Below are positions 1 to 9,607 of a stretch of 64,000 bases of DNA, piece after piece. The stretch comes from G963665545 sp963665545 (GTDB lineage: Bacteria; Pseudomonadota; Gammaproteobacteria; Xanthomonadales; SZUA-36), in assembly GCA_963665545.2 (NCBI GenBank), contig CAXXKZ010000007.1, positions 434,001 through 498,000 on the forward strand. The letters run 5' to 3'. The position numbers and the translations under genes are program-made. The notes beneath the pieces were generated by a model. The model worked only from the letters and a program-made list of their open reading frames with translations, searched no databases and was not told where the DNA came from. Numbering within the stretch: position 1 is the first letter of the stretch; each line of letters begins with the position of its first letter.

Positions 1-171
1 AGTGTCGAAGTCCAGCAGTTCGTGGTGAGCGATACCCCGCAGATAGCGGGCGATCGTGTTCTGGGGCTCAACAGTTAGAACTTCGCTGCACAATTCGAGG
101 CACTTGGCGGGATTGCCAATCTGCAGACAGCGCTCTGCTTCGTGCAGTTTCTCCTGGACGTTTTCAGCCAA
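1..171 (-). CDS. TPR-type repeat protein, N-terminal part only
   Basis: A frame open to the window edge gives 57 residues beginning LAENVQEKLHEAERCL and continuing through a helix-turn-helix unit (alternating small and bulky residues, 'CLELCSEVLTVEPQN', 'ARYLRGIAHHEL') typical of a tetratricopeptide repeat. The start is taken as TTG at 171 because GGAG lies seven bases upstream, an in-frame stop lies further upstream and there is no in-frame ATG between them. It follows the outer-membrane gene by about 70 bases on the same strand, so the two may be co-transcribed. Proteins starting this way often continue into a longer TPR array, sometimes with a sulfotransferase domain, but that part lies outside the window and is not claimed. 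Confidence 0.6.
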   Translation of the reverse strand, partial: MAENVQEKLHEAERCLQIGNPAKCLELCSEVLTVEPQNTIARYLRGIAHHELLDFDT

Positions 172-240
172 TGGTAATCTCCGTTCGAACTTCGAGGATC
201 GCGATGGTGCAGGCCAAGGACTTCAGGGGGCGGCAGTGAT

Positions 241-1464
241 TCAGAGATCCTGCTTATAACGAACGTATGGAATTCGTCCGTAAATGGTTTCAAACGGGTC
301 AATAGGCTGGCCATCGTTGGCCGGCAGGTCGTCGGCGCCGGCGCTCAGGACATTGGTGGCGCCAACACTCAGATCGGCGTTCCACGGAGCGCGCCAGGTA
401 AAGTGAACGTCGAAGGTGGTAGAACCGCTTATAGCGTTTCGATTCAAAAACTGCACGGGCTCCCGATAGTAGCCCTGGACGCCGCTGCTGAATGCACCCC
501 TGCGCCATTCCACATTCATCCGAGCGCTGTCAAAAGACTCGGATATTTTCCAGGGCATGGCGCTGGGCGAACCACCGTAAAACTCGCTCGAACTCAGGGA
601 CTGATACTCGGCATCCAATACCCGGGTAAACTGCAGGCTCAGGCGTACGTCGCCCGCCCGATCTGTGGCAATGCCCAATTGGAAACTCAAATCAACTCCC
701 GACAGCTTGTTATCCAGACCCTGCAGGGGATCAAGCTTGCCCACGGATATCAGTGATGGTGATGTTAAAGGCGATAGCGCTGCGGATTGAGTGCCAATGT
801 AGGATCTCAGCGGGCTGAAATTTCGGATGTTGACATTATTCCAGGAACTTTCCCGGCTGAACCAGTTGAGCGAGGCGGAAGCGTTCTTGGTTTCGATTTT
901 AGGGCCGAATTCGATTTTCGATTGCCCCAATCTGTTGAATTCCTGGCCTACAAACCGGCAACCCGATGCCGTGTAAGAATCAGAATGCAGCGTCCCATTG
1001 AGGCACTCAATGTTGCCCAGCGACTGAAACTGAACGTCGCTCATTTGCCGCATCAGTCCGCCCTGCATGGTGACACTTGCGTTCGGTAATTGTCCAAGGG
1101 GCAGCGCCAGCGTGGCGTCAAGCCCGAGGACATCGCCACCGTCTGACATCGTCGCTGTGGTTGATCCCAGGGTCAGTGTCAGTGGATAGGCCAGTTGCAG
1201 CTGCAGCCGAGTTCTTTCCACGTTACCACGGCTTAAATCCAGACCACCATAATTGTTGATCATCAACGGCAAGGGTGGATTCAGGAACAGGTCTTCGGAC
1301 CCGAAAATGACAATTCCATTGTCATCTTGAGACAGTTGTACGATCGAGCTGCGAGACTGCTGTGCTTCGACGTGGCCAGGCAGCAGGCCTGCGCACAAAC
1401 AAGCGCAAACTAGGGCAGCATATGTGCCCGGTCTGTACGTGCTTTTCGTCGCCCTATTGCTCAT
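241..1464 (-). CDS. outer-membrane beta-barrel protein, TonB-receptor-like C-terminus
   Basis: The 407-residue product has a Sec signal peptide (basic start, hydrophobic core at residues 14-30, likely cleavage after HVEA near residue 35). The rest is built of alternating polar and hydrophobic stretches as in membrane beta-strands. The last strand, ending GRIPYVRYKQDL, resembles the closing strands of TonB-dependent receptors, and the preceding text (YREPVQFLNRN, WNADLSVGATNV) is also receptor-like. There is no plug domain or TonB box, and the length is about half that of a receptor. It could be a reduced receptor barrel or an independent outer-membrane protein. The TPR gene lies downstream on the same strand and the symporter is divergent. 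The 254-base gap to the symporter must hold both promoters, but I see no clear -35/-10 pair. Confidence 0.6.
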   Translation of the reverse strand: MSNRATKSTYRPGTYAALVCACLCAGLLPGHVEAQQSRSSIVQLSQDDNGIVIFGSEDLFLNPPLPLMINNYGGLDLSRGNVERTRLQLQLAYPLTLTLGSTTATMSDGGDVLGLDATLALPLGQLPNASVTMQGGLMRQMSDVQFQSLGNIECLNGTLHSDSYTASGCRFVGQEFNRLGQSKIEFGPKIETKNASASLNWFSRESSWNNVNIRNFSPLRSYIGTQSAALSPLTSPSLISVGKLDPLQGLDNKLSGVDLSFQLGIATDRAGDVRLSLQFTRVLDAEYQSLSSSEFYGGSPSAMPWKISESFDSARMNVEWRRGAFSSGVQGYYREPVQFLNRNAISGSTTFDVHFTWRAPWNADLSVGATNVLSAGADDLPANDGQPIDPFETIYGRIPYVRYKQDL

Positions 1465-1718
1465 GCCTGCGTTCGCGTTTTGATCGTACTCAGAGAGTGG
1501 AGTGTTTCCATCTCGAAAAGTTTACCCATCATAGCAAATTATTGATCAAATTCCTTGCTCTGCTGCGCTTTTCGGGTGAATTTTGCCACCCAGCGGTCGT
1601 TGCGGCACCAAGCAGAGGTTTATGAGGCCCTGAGAAATCGAAACTTGCACTGCAAAGCTGCGCAAAGCTGGGTTAGACTGTCGCATCAACGAGCACCATC
1701 TTCACACCAGGAGAAATC

Positions 1719-3258
1719 ATGTCACCAGGAAAAATCGCTGCGGCGATTGCCTTACTTTTCACCGCTCTGCCTGCCTGGGCTGAAGAAGGTCTTGATTCAA
1801 AAATTGACGCGGTAGTTGAACCGGTTGCAAGCGCCGTGGCCGGACTCGTATTTACTTCATTTCCGTTGGCCGGCATTGACATGCCTTTCGTTTTGGTTTG
1901 GCTGCTCGTTGCGGCCCTGGTATTTACCCTGTATTTCAGATTCATCAACTTCAGGGGATTCAAACACGGTTTTGAGCTGGTACGCGGTGATTACAGCGAT
2001 CCGAGTGCAGTCGGAGAGGTGACCCATTTCCAGGCCCTGGCGACTGCTTTGTCGGGTACTGTCGGACTTGGCAATATCGCCGGCGTGGCAGTCGCGGTAT
2101 CTCTTGGCGGACCAGGGGCCACATTCTGGATGATACTTGCCGGCCTGATCGGCATGTCCTCGAAATTCGTCGAGTGCACGCTGGGCGTTAAATACAGGAA
2201 TGAATACACCGACGGGGACGGTCTCGGGCGGCCCGATGTACTACCTGTCAAAGGGGCTGGCAGAGCGCAGTGACAAGCTCAAACATTTGGGCAAGGTGCT
2301 GGCCGTGTTATTCGCTATCTTTTGCGTCGGCGGTTCGTTCGGCGGCGGCAATATGTTCCAGGCCAATCAAAGCTTCAAGCAGATTGTATCGGTCACCGGT
2401 GGTGACGTCAGTTGGCTGGCTGACAAGGGTTGGTTGTACGGCCTGGTCATGGCAATGCTGGTTGGTTTGGTGATTATTGGCGGTATTCGCGGCATTGCCC
2501 GAGTGACATCCAAGATCGTTCCCTTCATGGGCATAACTTACGTGCTCGCCGGTCTGGTGATCATTTTCACCCATATTTCCGCTGTACCTGAGGCATTCAG
2601 CAGCATCATTAACGGGGCATTCAGGCCGGAGGGAATGGCGGGGGGCGTAGTCGGGGTGCTGTTCCAGGGCTTCAAACGTGCAGCGTTCTCGAACGAGGCC
2701 GGCATCGGCTCCGCCGCAATCGCCCATTCTGCAGTTAGAACCAACCGACCCATCACCGAGGGATTCGTCGCATTGTATGAGCCTTTTGTGGACACGGTCG
2801 TGGTATGCACCATCACCGCCCTGGTCATCATCGTTACCGAAACCTGGAATCCCGATGTGGATCCCAGCCAGGGCGTGGCCCTGACATCGGCGGCCTTCGA
2901 ATCCGCCATTAGCTGGTTTCCCTGGGTTCTGACTCTGGCGGTGGTTCTGTTTGCTTTTTCCACGATGATCTCGTGGTCCTATTATGGCCTCAAGGCCTGG
3001 ACCTACCTGTTCGGCGACTCGATGGTGACCGACATTACATTCAAGTTGCTGTTCCTGCTGTTCGTGGTGATCGGCGCGTCCATGCAATTGGGCGCCGTCA
3101 TTGATTTTTCAGATGCCATGATCTTCGCCATGGCCTTTCCCAATGTTGTGGGTCTCTATTTGCTGCTTCCGGTGGTCAAGCGGGAACTCGACGAGTACTG
3201 GGCGGACTACAAAGCGGGACGCCTGCAAAAGTTTGGCAAGGCCGCGAATCGCGGTTAA
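1719..3258 (+). CDS. alanine/glycine:cation symporter (AGCS family), frameshifted
   Basis: Two overlapping reading frames together encode an AGCS (AlsT-type) sodium/amino-acid symporter of about 512 residues, an inner-membrane protein with many transmembrane segments. The first frame (1719-2273) carries an N-terminal signal-like helix (ending PAWAEEG) and the family motif ALSGTVGLGNIAG; the second (2200-3258) carries SGGPMYYLSKGL, GGSFGGGNMFQANQS and FSNEAGIGSAAI. The switch falls at GGGG 2214-2217. Reading GGG instead gives YTDGTVSGGPMYYL without a break, exactly the family sequence. The gene is therefore either intact with a base-calling error or freshly broken by a one-base insertion. It sits 63 bases upstream of transketolase and may lead that transcript. 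Confidence 0.82.
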
Positions 3259-3321
3259 CAGGTTTCAGGAGAAGCGGCAGTAACGCCACCGCATAACAAT
3301 ACCCAGCAGGACCTTCAGTCA

Positions 3322-5364
3322 ATGCCGACCCGTAGAGATTTAGCCAACGCCATCCGTGCCTTGTCCATGGATGCGGTTCAGCAAGCAAATTCCGGCCACC
3401 CGGGCATGCCAATGGGCATGGCGGACATCGCCGAAGTGCTTTGGAATGACCACCTCAAGCATAATCCGGCCAATCCGAAGTGGCCGGATCGTGATCGCTT
3501 TGTGCTCTCCAACGGGCATGGTTCGATGTTGATTTATTCCCTGCTGCACCTCACCGGCTACGATCTTTCGATGGATCAACTGCGCAACTTCCGGCAGCTT
3601 CATTCAGCCACGCCGGGGCATCCTGAATATGGTCAAACGCCAGGGGTAGAAACAACCACCGGCCCTTTGGGGCAGGGCCTGGCCAATGCAGTAGGCATGG
3701 CCCTGGCCGAAAAAGTTCTGGCCTTGCGCTACAACCGGGATGGTCACGAAATAGTCGATCATCGAACCTGGGTATTTCTCGGTGACGGGTGCCTTATGGA
3801 AGGGGTCTCCCACGAGGTCTGTTCCCTCGCCAGTACCCTGGGTTTGGGCAAACTCGTCGCGTTCTGGGATGACAACGGCATCTCCATTGACGGCGACGTA
3901 GAGGGCTGGTTTACTGACGATTCACCGGCACGCTTTGAGGCTTATGGCTGGCAGGTCATTCGGGACGTGGACGGCCACGAACCGGACCAGATCGAACAGG
4001 CTATTGAATTGGCGATGTCGCAAGCCAATCGGCCGACGATGATCTGCTGTCGCACGGTCATTGGATTTGGTGCACCCAACAAACAGGGTACGGCAGCTAC
4101 GCACGGCGCTGCACTGGGCGGCGACGAAGTTGAGGCTGCGCGCGAGTCGCTCGGATGGACACTGCCCCCGTTTGAGATTCCCCGCGACATTGCCGGCGCC
4201 TGGGATGCGCGCGGGCCCGGTGAAGAAAGCGAGCAGGATTGGCTGGCCAGACTCGAACTTTACCGGCAGAAGTATCCCGACCTTGAGGATGAGTTTAATC
4301 GGCGCATGGCAGGAGAGTTGCCGGCAGACTGGGAAGAGCTCACACATGCTGCGATTGCCAATCTGCAGGAAGTGGGTGGAAATGTGGCGACTCGAAAGTC
4401 ATCACAAATTGCCCTCAACACTTTCGGGCCGCTGTTGCCGGAACTCATTGGCGGCTCGGCAGACCTGGCCGGGTCAAACAACACAATCTGGAACGGCAGC
4501 GTGGACGTCAATCAGGCCATCAATCAAGCCAACGACACGCCAGGGGAGCTGAGAAATTACATTTACTTCGGCGTTCGGGAATTTGGCATGACCGCCATTT
4601 GCAACGGCCTGGCTTTGCACGGTGGCTTTATCCCCTACAACGCAACATTCCTGGTATTTTCCGACTACGCCAGAAACGCCGTGCGTATGTCGGCCTTGAT
4701 TCCTGCCCACAACATCCACGTTTACACCCACGATTCCATCGGGCTGGGCGAAGACGGACCCACCCATCAACCGGTTGAGCATGTTGCCAGCCTGAGATTG
4801 ATTCCCGGCCTGGAGGTCTGGAGGCCCTGCGATACGGTGGAGTCCGCCATGGCCTGGAAACTGGCCATCGAAAACAGCGGGCGCCCGTCGGCACTGGTGT
4901 TTACGCGGCAGACCCTGCCGCACCAGGATCGCACGCCCGATCAGGTCGAAGCAATTGCACGCGGCGGCTATACTCTGAGTGATCGCGGCACCGGCGAGGG
5001 ACAAGAACCCTCGGTCATCATTATGGCCAGTGGCTCCGAAATCTCATTGGCTGTTGAGGCCGCCGCGACCCTGGAGGAGGAGGGGATTGGCGTTCGGGTC
5101 GTTTCCATGCCCAATCCGGATTTGTTCTTGCGCCAGGACGAAGGCTACAGGGAAGGTGTTCTGCCGTCCTCGGTCAGTGCCAGAGTGGCGGTGGAGGCTG
5201 GCGTCAGTGGCTACTGGCGAACGTTGACAAGGGATGCCGGCACCATCATTGGCGTAGACCGATTTGGTGCTTCTGCACCAGGCGGTCAGGTGTTTGAAGA
5301 ATACGATCTGACTGCGGCTCACGTTGGCGAGGCGGTCAGGGCTCTGCTGGCATCTTCAGGGTGA
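3322..5364 (+). CDS. tkt: transketolase
   Basis: This thiamine-diphosphate enzyme moves two-carbon units between sugar phosphates in the non-oxidative pentose phosphate pathway. The 680-residue product has normal length and all three domains. Near the start are NSGHPGMPMG and the LSNGHGSML loop. The ThDP/metal motif runs GDGCLMEGVSHE to DDNGISIDG (about 150-190). The catalytic glutamate sits in FGVREFGMTAI (about 415), followed by THDSIGLGEDGPTHQP, and the C-terminal domain closes the protein. The ATG at 3322 fits the family N-terminus (RRDLANAIRALSMDAVQ). GAPDH starts 26 bases after the stop, so the two genes are probably co-transcribed. Confidence 0.95.
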   Translation: MPTRRDLANAIRALSMDAVQQANSGHPGMPMGMADIAEVLWNDHLKHNPANPKWPDRDRFVLSNGHGSMLIYSLLHLTGYDLSMDQLRNFRQLHSATPGHPEYGQTPGVETTTGPLGQGLANAVGMALAEKVLALRYNRDGHEIVDHRTWVFLGDGCLMEGVSHEVCSLASTLGLGKLVAFWDDNGISIDGDVEGWFTDDSPARFEAYGWQVIRDVDGHEPDQIEQAIELAMSQANRPTMICCRTVIGFGAPNKQGTAATHGAALGGDEVEAARESLGWTLPPFEIPRDIAGAWDARGPGEESEQDWLARLELYRQKYPDLEDEFNRRMAGELPADWEELTHAAIANLQEVGGNVATRKSSQIALNTFGPLLPELIGGSADLAGSNNTIWNGSVDVNQAINQANDTPGELRNYIYFGVREFGMTAICNGLALHGGFIPYNATFLVFSDYARNAVRMSALIPAHNIHVYTHDSIGLGEDGPTHQPVEHVASLRLIPGLEVWRPCDTVESAMAWKLAIENSGRPSALVFTRQTLPHQDRTPDQVEAIARGGYTLSDRGTGEGQEPSVIIMASGSEISLAVEAAATLEEEGIGVRVVSMPNPDLFLRQDEGYREGVLPSSVSARVAVEAGVSGYWRTLTRDAGTIIGVDRFGASAPGGQVFEEYDLTAAHVGEAVRALLASSG

Positions 5365-5390
5365 GAATTTACTAATTCAGGAGTTTGGAA

Positions 5391-6398
5391 ATGGCAATAA
5401 AGGTCGCAATCAATGGGTATGGCCGAATTGGCCGCAACATAATGCGCGCATTGTACGAGGCAGGGCGCACAGATGAGATTCAGGTCGTGGCGATCAACGA
5501 TCTTGCCGATGCGCAGACCAATGCCCATCTGACCCAGTATGACACGGCGCATGGCCGGTTTCCCGGAACTGTTGCAGTGGACGGTGGCGATCTCATCATC
5601 AACGGCGATCGGATTCGCGTGCTTGCCGAACGCGACCCGTCACAGCTGCCCTGGGCAGAACTCGGCGTAGACGTAGTGCATGAGTCAACGGGATTTTTCC
5701 GCAGCCGGGACGAGGCTGCCCTGCACTTACAGGCCGGTGCAAAAAAAGTGATCATATCTGCGCCGGGTCAGGACGTCGATAACACCATTGTATACGGTGT
5801 AAATCACCAGACATTAACCTCCAGTGACCTGATTATTTCGAATGCCTCCTGCACCACCAATTGCCTGGCGCCTCTGGCCAAGGTATTGCATGAGGGCATC
5901 GGTATCGAAAGTGGCTTAATGACCACGATTCACGCCTATACCAACGATCAGGTCCTGACCGATGTATTCCACAAGGACCTGCGCCGGGCGCGATCTGCGA
6001 CCATGAGCCAGATTCCGACCAATACCGGGGCTGCTGCTGCGGTCGGTCTGGTTCTGCCTGAGCTGAACGGCAAGCTGGACGGTTTTTCCATGCGCGTGCC
6101 CACCATCAATGTGTCTGTTGTGGATTTGACTTTTGTCGCCAGCCGCGCCACTTCGGTGGATGAGGTAAACGCGACAGTCAAGGCGGCGGCCGAGGGTGAT
6201 TTGAACGGAATCCTTGGCTACAACGAGCTACCTCTGGTTTCAATTGACTTCAACCATAACCCCCATTCTTCGACTTTTGACGCCGGGCTGACCCGCGTGA
6301 TGGAAGGGAATCTGGTCAAGGTGCTGAGCTGGTATGACAACGAATGGGGATTCAGCAATCGCATGTTGGATACCACCGTGGCGCTGATGAGTGCCTGA
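5391..6398 (+). CDS. gap: glyceraldehyde-3-phosphate dehydrogenase, type I
   Basis: The product (335 aa) catalyses NAD(P)-dependent oxidative phosphorylation of glyceraldehyde-3-phosphate. The Rossmann motif INGYGRIGRNIMRAL is at the N-terminus, the catalytic cysteine is Cys154 in SNASCTTNCLAPL, and the substrate loop and WYDNEWGFSNRML end are present. I place the start at ATG 5391 because AGGAG lies seven bases upstream; an in-frame TTG at 5385 overlaps the ribosome-site spacing and is less likely. The gene sits between transketolase and phosphoglycerate kinase, an order common in proteobacteria that use a tkt-gap-pgk unit. Confidence 0.95.
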   Translation: MAIKVAINGYGRIGRNIMRALYEAGRTDEIQVVAINDLADAQTNAHLTQYDTAHGRFPGTVAVDGGDLIINGDRIRVLAERDPSQLPWAELGVDVVHESTGFFRSRDEAALHLQAGAKKVIISAPGQDVDNTIVYGVNHQTLTSSDLIISNASCTTNCLAPLAKVLHEGIGIESGLMTTIHAYTNDQVLTDVFHKDLRRARSATMSQIPTNTGAAAAVGLVLPELNGKLDGFSMRVPTINVSVVDLTFVASRATSVDEVNATVKAAAEGDLNGILGYNELPLVSIDFNHNPHSSTFDAGLTRVMEGNLVKVLSWYDNEWGFSNRMLDTTVALMSA

Positions 6399-6461
6399 CC
6401 TGCTCATCGTGGGAATGATGGCCATGCTACATGCAGCCGGTGAATCGGCCCTGATTTTCCC

Positions 6462-7634
6462 ATGAACTACGTGCGCATGGAGGGCCTGGATTTGGCAGGC
6501 AACCGTGTCATGATCCGCGAGGACTTTAACGTCCCGCTGGACCAAGGGGTGATCACTTCCGATGCTCGTATCAGGGCGGCACTGCCAACGATACGTCTGG
6601 CTCTGGAGAAGGGCGCGGGCGTTATCTTGCTTTCCCACTTGGGCAGACCCGCGGAAGGGCAGCACGACGCAAATTTTTCCTTACAACCCGTGGCTGTTCG
6701 CCTGGCCGAGTTGCTGCAACGACCGGTGCGATTCGAAACCGAGTGGTTATCAGGCGTGGTAGCACAAGAATCGGAGGTTGTACTGTGTGAAAATGTTCGC
6801 TTTAACGCGGGTGAAAAGGCCAATGAAGATGACTTGGCACGGCGCATGGCGGCTTTGTGCGACGTATTCGTGATGGATGCATTTGGGGCAGCACATCGCG
6901 CCCATGCTTCAACCGAGGGCGTTTCCCGATTTGCCTCTCTGGCCTGCGCCGGGCCGCTGCTCGATGGTGAGCTGACAGCTCTGGCTCAGTGCCTCGACAA
7001 ACCCAGGCGACCGACACTCGCCATAGTGGGGGGCTCGAAAGTGTCGACAAAACTCACTGTTCTGGAGGCAATGCTCGACACCGTTGACCAACTCATTGTG
7101 GGTGGTGGCATCGCCAACACCTTTATTGCCGCAGTTGGGCACGACATTGGAAAATCCTTGCATGAACCGGACTTGCTACATCAAGCACAGCGTTTGATCC
7201 GCGAGGCGCATGAGCGTGGAGGATCGATACCCATTCCGATTGACGTGGTCGTGGCGACATCTTTTTCGCCAGATGCGCGCCCGCAGGTCAGGCCGGTTGA
7301 TGATGTGGGCCCGAATGAACTGATTCTCGATATTGGGCCATTGACCATGGCCGAGTACTCTCAGATCATTGCAGGGGCAGGGACGATCATCTGGAACGGG
7401 CCCGTGGGTGTATTCGAGTTTCCGGCTTTTGCAGCCGGCACAAGATCCGTTGCCGAAGCCGTGGGTCGTTCGGCTGCATTTAGCATTGCCGGCGGCGGTG
7501 ACACCCTGGCGGCAATCAGTGCTTTCGGGGTGGAATCGGAGATCAGCTATGTTTCAACCGGAGGTGGGGCATTTCTCGAGTTTGTCGAGGGTAAGTCGTT
7601 GCCGGCGGTGACTGTACTTGAGCGGTTCATCTGA
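6462..7634 (+). CDS. pgk: phosphoglycerate kinase
   Basis: This enzyme interconverts 1,3-bisphosphoglycerate and 3-phosphoglycerate with ADP/ATP. The 390-residue product is complete. Substrate-binding REDFNVP and LLSHLGRP are near residues 20-65, the hinge and nucleotide region shows IVGGSKVSTK, WNGPVGVFE and GGGDTLAAI, and the sequence ends SYVSTGGGAFLEFVEGK. The ATG at 6462 aligns with the usual family start (MN.IRM..LDL.GKRV). No strong Shine-Dalgarno sequence is visible in the 63-base gap after gap, so translation may depend partly on the upstream gene. Confidence 0.95.
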   Translation: MNYVRMEGLDLAGNRVMIREDFNVPLDQGVITSDARIRAALPTIRLALEKGAGVILLSHLGRPAEGQHDANFSLQPVAVRLAELLQRPVRFETEWLSGVVAQESEVVLCENVRFNAGEKANEDDLARRMAALCDVFVMDAFGAAHRAHASTEGVSRFASLACAGPLLDGELTALAQCLDKPRRPTLAIVGGSKVSTKLTVLEAMLDTVDQLIVGGGIANTFIAAVGHDIGKSLHEPDLLHQAQRLIREAHERGGSIPIPIDVVVATSFSPDARPQVRPVDDVGPNELILDIGPLTMAEYSQIIAGAGTIIWNGPVGVFEFPAFAAGTRSVAEAVGRSAAFSIAGGGDTLAAISAFGVESEISYVSTGGGAFLEFVEGKSLPAVTVLERFI

Positions 7635-7713
7635 GTGTACAGCGCACCGGCCTCCAACTAACCACAAATCGGGTAACATAGAGCCGGCCCGCGCGTAACT
7701 AAGAGAGCGATAA

Positions 7714-8313
7714 ATGAAAACACTTGCACCATCCAACTGCATTGCGACCCTGGCTGTCATGATTGCCATACTGGCCCTAACTGCGGGTTGTGCGCCGAGC
7801 GTAAAAGTTCGAAGCGATGTCGATCCTGGCGTCAACATGGGCGACTACCAAAGCTACAACTTTTTTAGCGAGTTGGGTATTGAGGCGGAAAGCTCTGCCG
7901 GTCTGATGGGCCAGCACTTCCGCAACGCAATCGCACAGCAGATGGAAGCCCGGGGTTACGTGAAGTCCGACTCGCCACAATTACAAATAAATGTGACGGC
8001 GGCAACGGATGACAAGGTCAGGGTCAATACCTATTCTGATCCCTATCTGTACGGCGGCTACTATGGGGGGTACCGGCGACACTATGACCCATGGGGTGGT
8101 TATGGAGGTGGTACGCGAACAACCGTGCATCAATATACAGAGGCCAATATCTACATTGACATGGTGGATTCCGGTCAGCACAAGATGGTTTGGCAAGGTG
8201 TCGCAAATTTCACGTTGACGGATAAGATGCAGAAAGACGTCAGTGGAGCAATCCAAAATACTGTAACCCAAATCTTTGGCGCCTACCCGGTGCCGGCGCC
8301 CGGTCAGGAATAA
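7714..8313 (+). CDS. DUF4136-type lipoprotein, copy 1
   Basis: A 199-residue protein with a lipoprotein signal (hydrophobic MIAILALTAG followed by the lipobox cysteine, LTAGCAPSV, Cys about 27). The mature part begins VKVRSDVDPGVNMGDYQSYNFF, the recognisable start of DUF4136 proteins, and has a Gly/Tyr-rich loop (YGGYYGGYRR) in the middle. Function is unknown; anchoring in the envelope is inferred from the lipobox. The next gene is a clear paralogue in the same orientation, 16 bases downstream, so the pair arose by tandem duplication and is probably one transcript. Confidence 0.75.
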   Translation: MKTLAPSNCIATLAVMIAILALTAGCAPSVKVRSDVDPGVNMGDYQSYNFFSELGIEAESSAGLMGQHFRNAIAQQMEARGYVKSDSPQLQINVTAATDDKVRVNTYSDPYLYGGYYGGYRRHYDPWGGYGGGTRTTVHQYTEANIYIDMVDSGQHKMVWQGVANFTLTDKMQKDVSGAIQNTVTQIFGAYPVPAPGQE

Positions 8314-8329
8314 GTTGACTATCGGGAAT

Positions 8330-8920
8330 ATGGCGACCATCGCCGTGACGCGCGGCAGTCGTCTAGTGGTTCTATCGCTGACAGTTCTCCTGGCCAGTTG
8401 TTCGAGTGGTTTGCAAGTGCGAAGCGACTCCGATCCGTCTGCGAACTTCGCTCAATACCGTACCTACCAGTTTTTTGATGAGATGGGCATCGAGGGTGGT
8501 TACAACTCGCCCATATTCGGTGAATATTTCCGGTCCGCTATCAACCGGGAGATGCGGCAGCGAGGATATCGCCAAGCAGATAATCCGGATATATACATCA
8601 ACGTCACGATCAGGGCGGATGATCAAATCAGGCTACGGTCTTTTTCTCAGCCGTATATGAGTGGGCACTATTATGACCGGCCCGGCGGTGCCCATTATGG
8701 TACCGGCGTGAGCGTGGGTGTAGGTGTGGGCAAACGGGCCACTCAAGTTACCGAGGCATCCGTTTTCATTGATCTTGTTGACCCAGGCGCCCAGCGCGTC
8801 AGTTGGCAAGGAGTTGCGGTTGCAGACGTCAACGACAAGGTGGCACAGCAGCTGCGCAATGCAATCTACACTGCCGTTGAGGCGGTCTTTGCGCAGTATC
8901 CACATCGAGCTTCCCCTTAG
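8330..8920 (+). CDS. DUF4136-type lipoprotein, copy 2
   Basis: A 196-residue paralogue of the preceding lipoprotein. It shares the signal plus lipobox (VLLASCSSGLQVRSDSDPSANF), the Tyr/Phe pattern after it, and the end pattern (SVFIDLVDPGAQRVSWQGVA in this copy, NIYIDMVDSGQHKMVWQGVA in copy 1). The start is ATG 8330; an in-frame upstream ATG at 8276 would overlap copy 1 and place a non-signal sequence before the lipobox. The central loop is richer in Gly/Val (GTGVSVGVGVG) than in copy 1, so the loop diverged while the framework was kept. Function is unknown. Confidence 0.72.
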   Translation: MATIAVTRGSRLVVLSLTVLLASCSSGLQVRSDSDPSANFAQYRTYQFFDEMGIEGGYNSPIFGEYFRSAINREMRQRGYRQADNPDIYINVTIRADDQIRLRSFSQPYMSGHYYDRPGGAHYGTGVSVGVGVGKRATQVTEASVFIDLVDPGAQRVSWQGVAVADVNDKVAQQLRNAIYTAVEAVFAQYPHRASP

Positions 8921-8935
8921 GCTCCACATTCTTGT

Positions 8936-9607
8936 ATGAATCGCAGCGTGTTGCTGGATCTGGACGGCACTCTGACCGATCCGTATGAGGGTATCAGTCG
9001 CTGCATTGTCCACGCGCTTGGGAAAATGAATGTCCCGATTCCGGATCTTGCCAGTTTGGGCAGTTGGATCGGGCCACCGCTGAAAAAGAGTTTCAGTAAC
9101 TATTTGGGTCAGCATGGTGGCGGCGATACGGACCTCGCCCTGGCGCACTATCGGCAACGTTATGGTGGAGTTGGGTGGCGGGAAAATTCGGTGTATGACG
9201 GCATACCCCGTGTACTGTCGAAAATGCACTCATCTGGCGCGCAATTAATTGTGGCGACTTCAAAGCCGACTGTGTATGCCGAGAGAATCGTGGCACATTT
9301 TGGCTTGTCCGGTTGGCTCACCGCCGTTCATGGCAGTGAGCTCGATGGCCGTCGGTCAGACAAGACTGAATTGCTTGGTCATATCATCTCGCTGCACCAA
9401 TTGAGTCGTAAGACATGCGTCATGGTGGGTGACCGGGCCCAGGACATGGTGGCGGCCTGCAATCATACTGTCATGGCCGTTGGTGTACTCTGGGGCTTTG
9501 GATCAGTAGATGAATTGCAACACGCAGGCGCGCAATGTTTGTACGAGTACCCGAGGCAACTTCGGCGCTTGCCAACACTTGACTCGTGTTTACGGGCCCT
9601 AAATTGA
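8936..9607 (+). CDS. HAD-superfamily phosphatase, phosphoglycolate phosphatase-like
   Basis: A 223-residue haloacid-dehalogenase hydrolase. Motif I LLDLDGTLTDPYEGI (the Asp nucleophile and the following acid) starts at residue 6, motif II is IVATSKPTVYAERI, and motif IV is VMVGDRAQDMVAA near residue 160. The cap region and overall pattern resemble Gph and related sugar-phosphate phosphatases; the true substrate cannot be read from sequence. The stop overlaps the start region of pyruvate kinase, which suggests translational coupling and a housekeeping role beside glycolysis, for example clearing a side product. Confidence 0.8.
   Translation: MNRSVLLDLDGTLTDPYEGISRCIVHALGKMNVPIPDLASLGSWIGPPLKKSFSNYLGQHGGGDTDLALAHYRQRYGGVGWRENSVYDGIPRVLSKMHSSGAQLIVATSKPTVYAERIVAHFGLSGWLTAVHGSELDGRRSDKTELLGHIISLHQLSRKTCVMVGDRAQDMVAACNHTVMAVGVLWGFGSVDELQHAGAQCLYEYPRQLRRLPTLDSCLRALN

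Noticed and set aside
2308..3087. 259-codon minus-strand frame under the symporter
   Set aside because: Antisense to the AGCS gene, rich in His/Gln/Gly with no fold.
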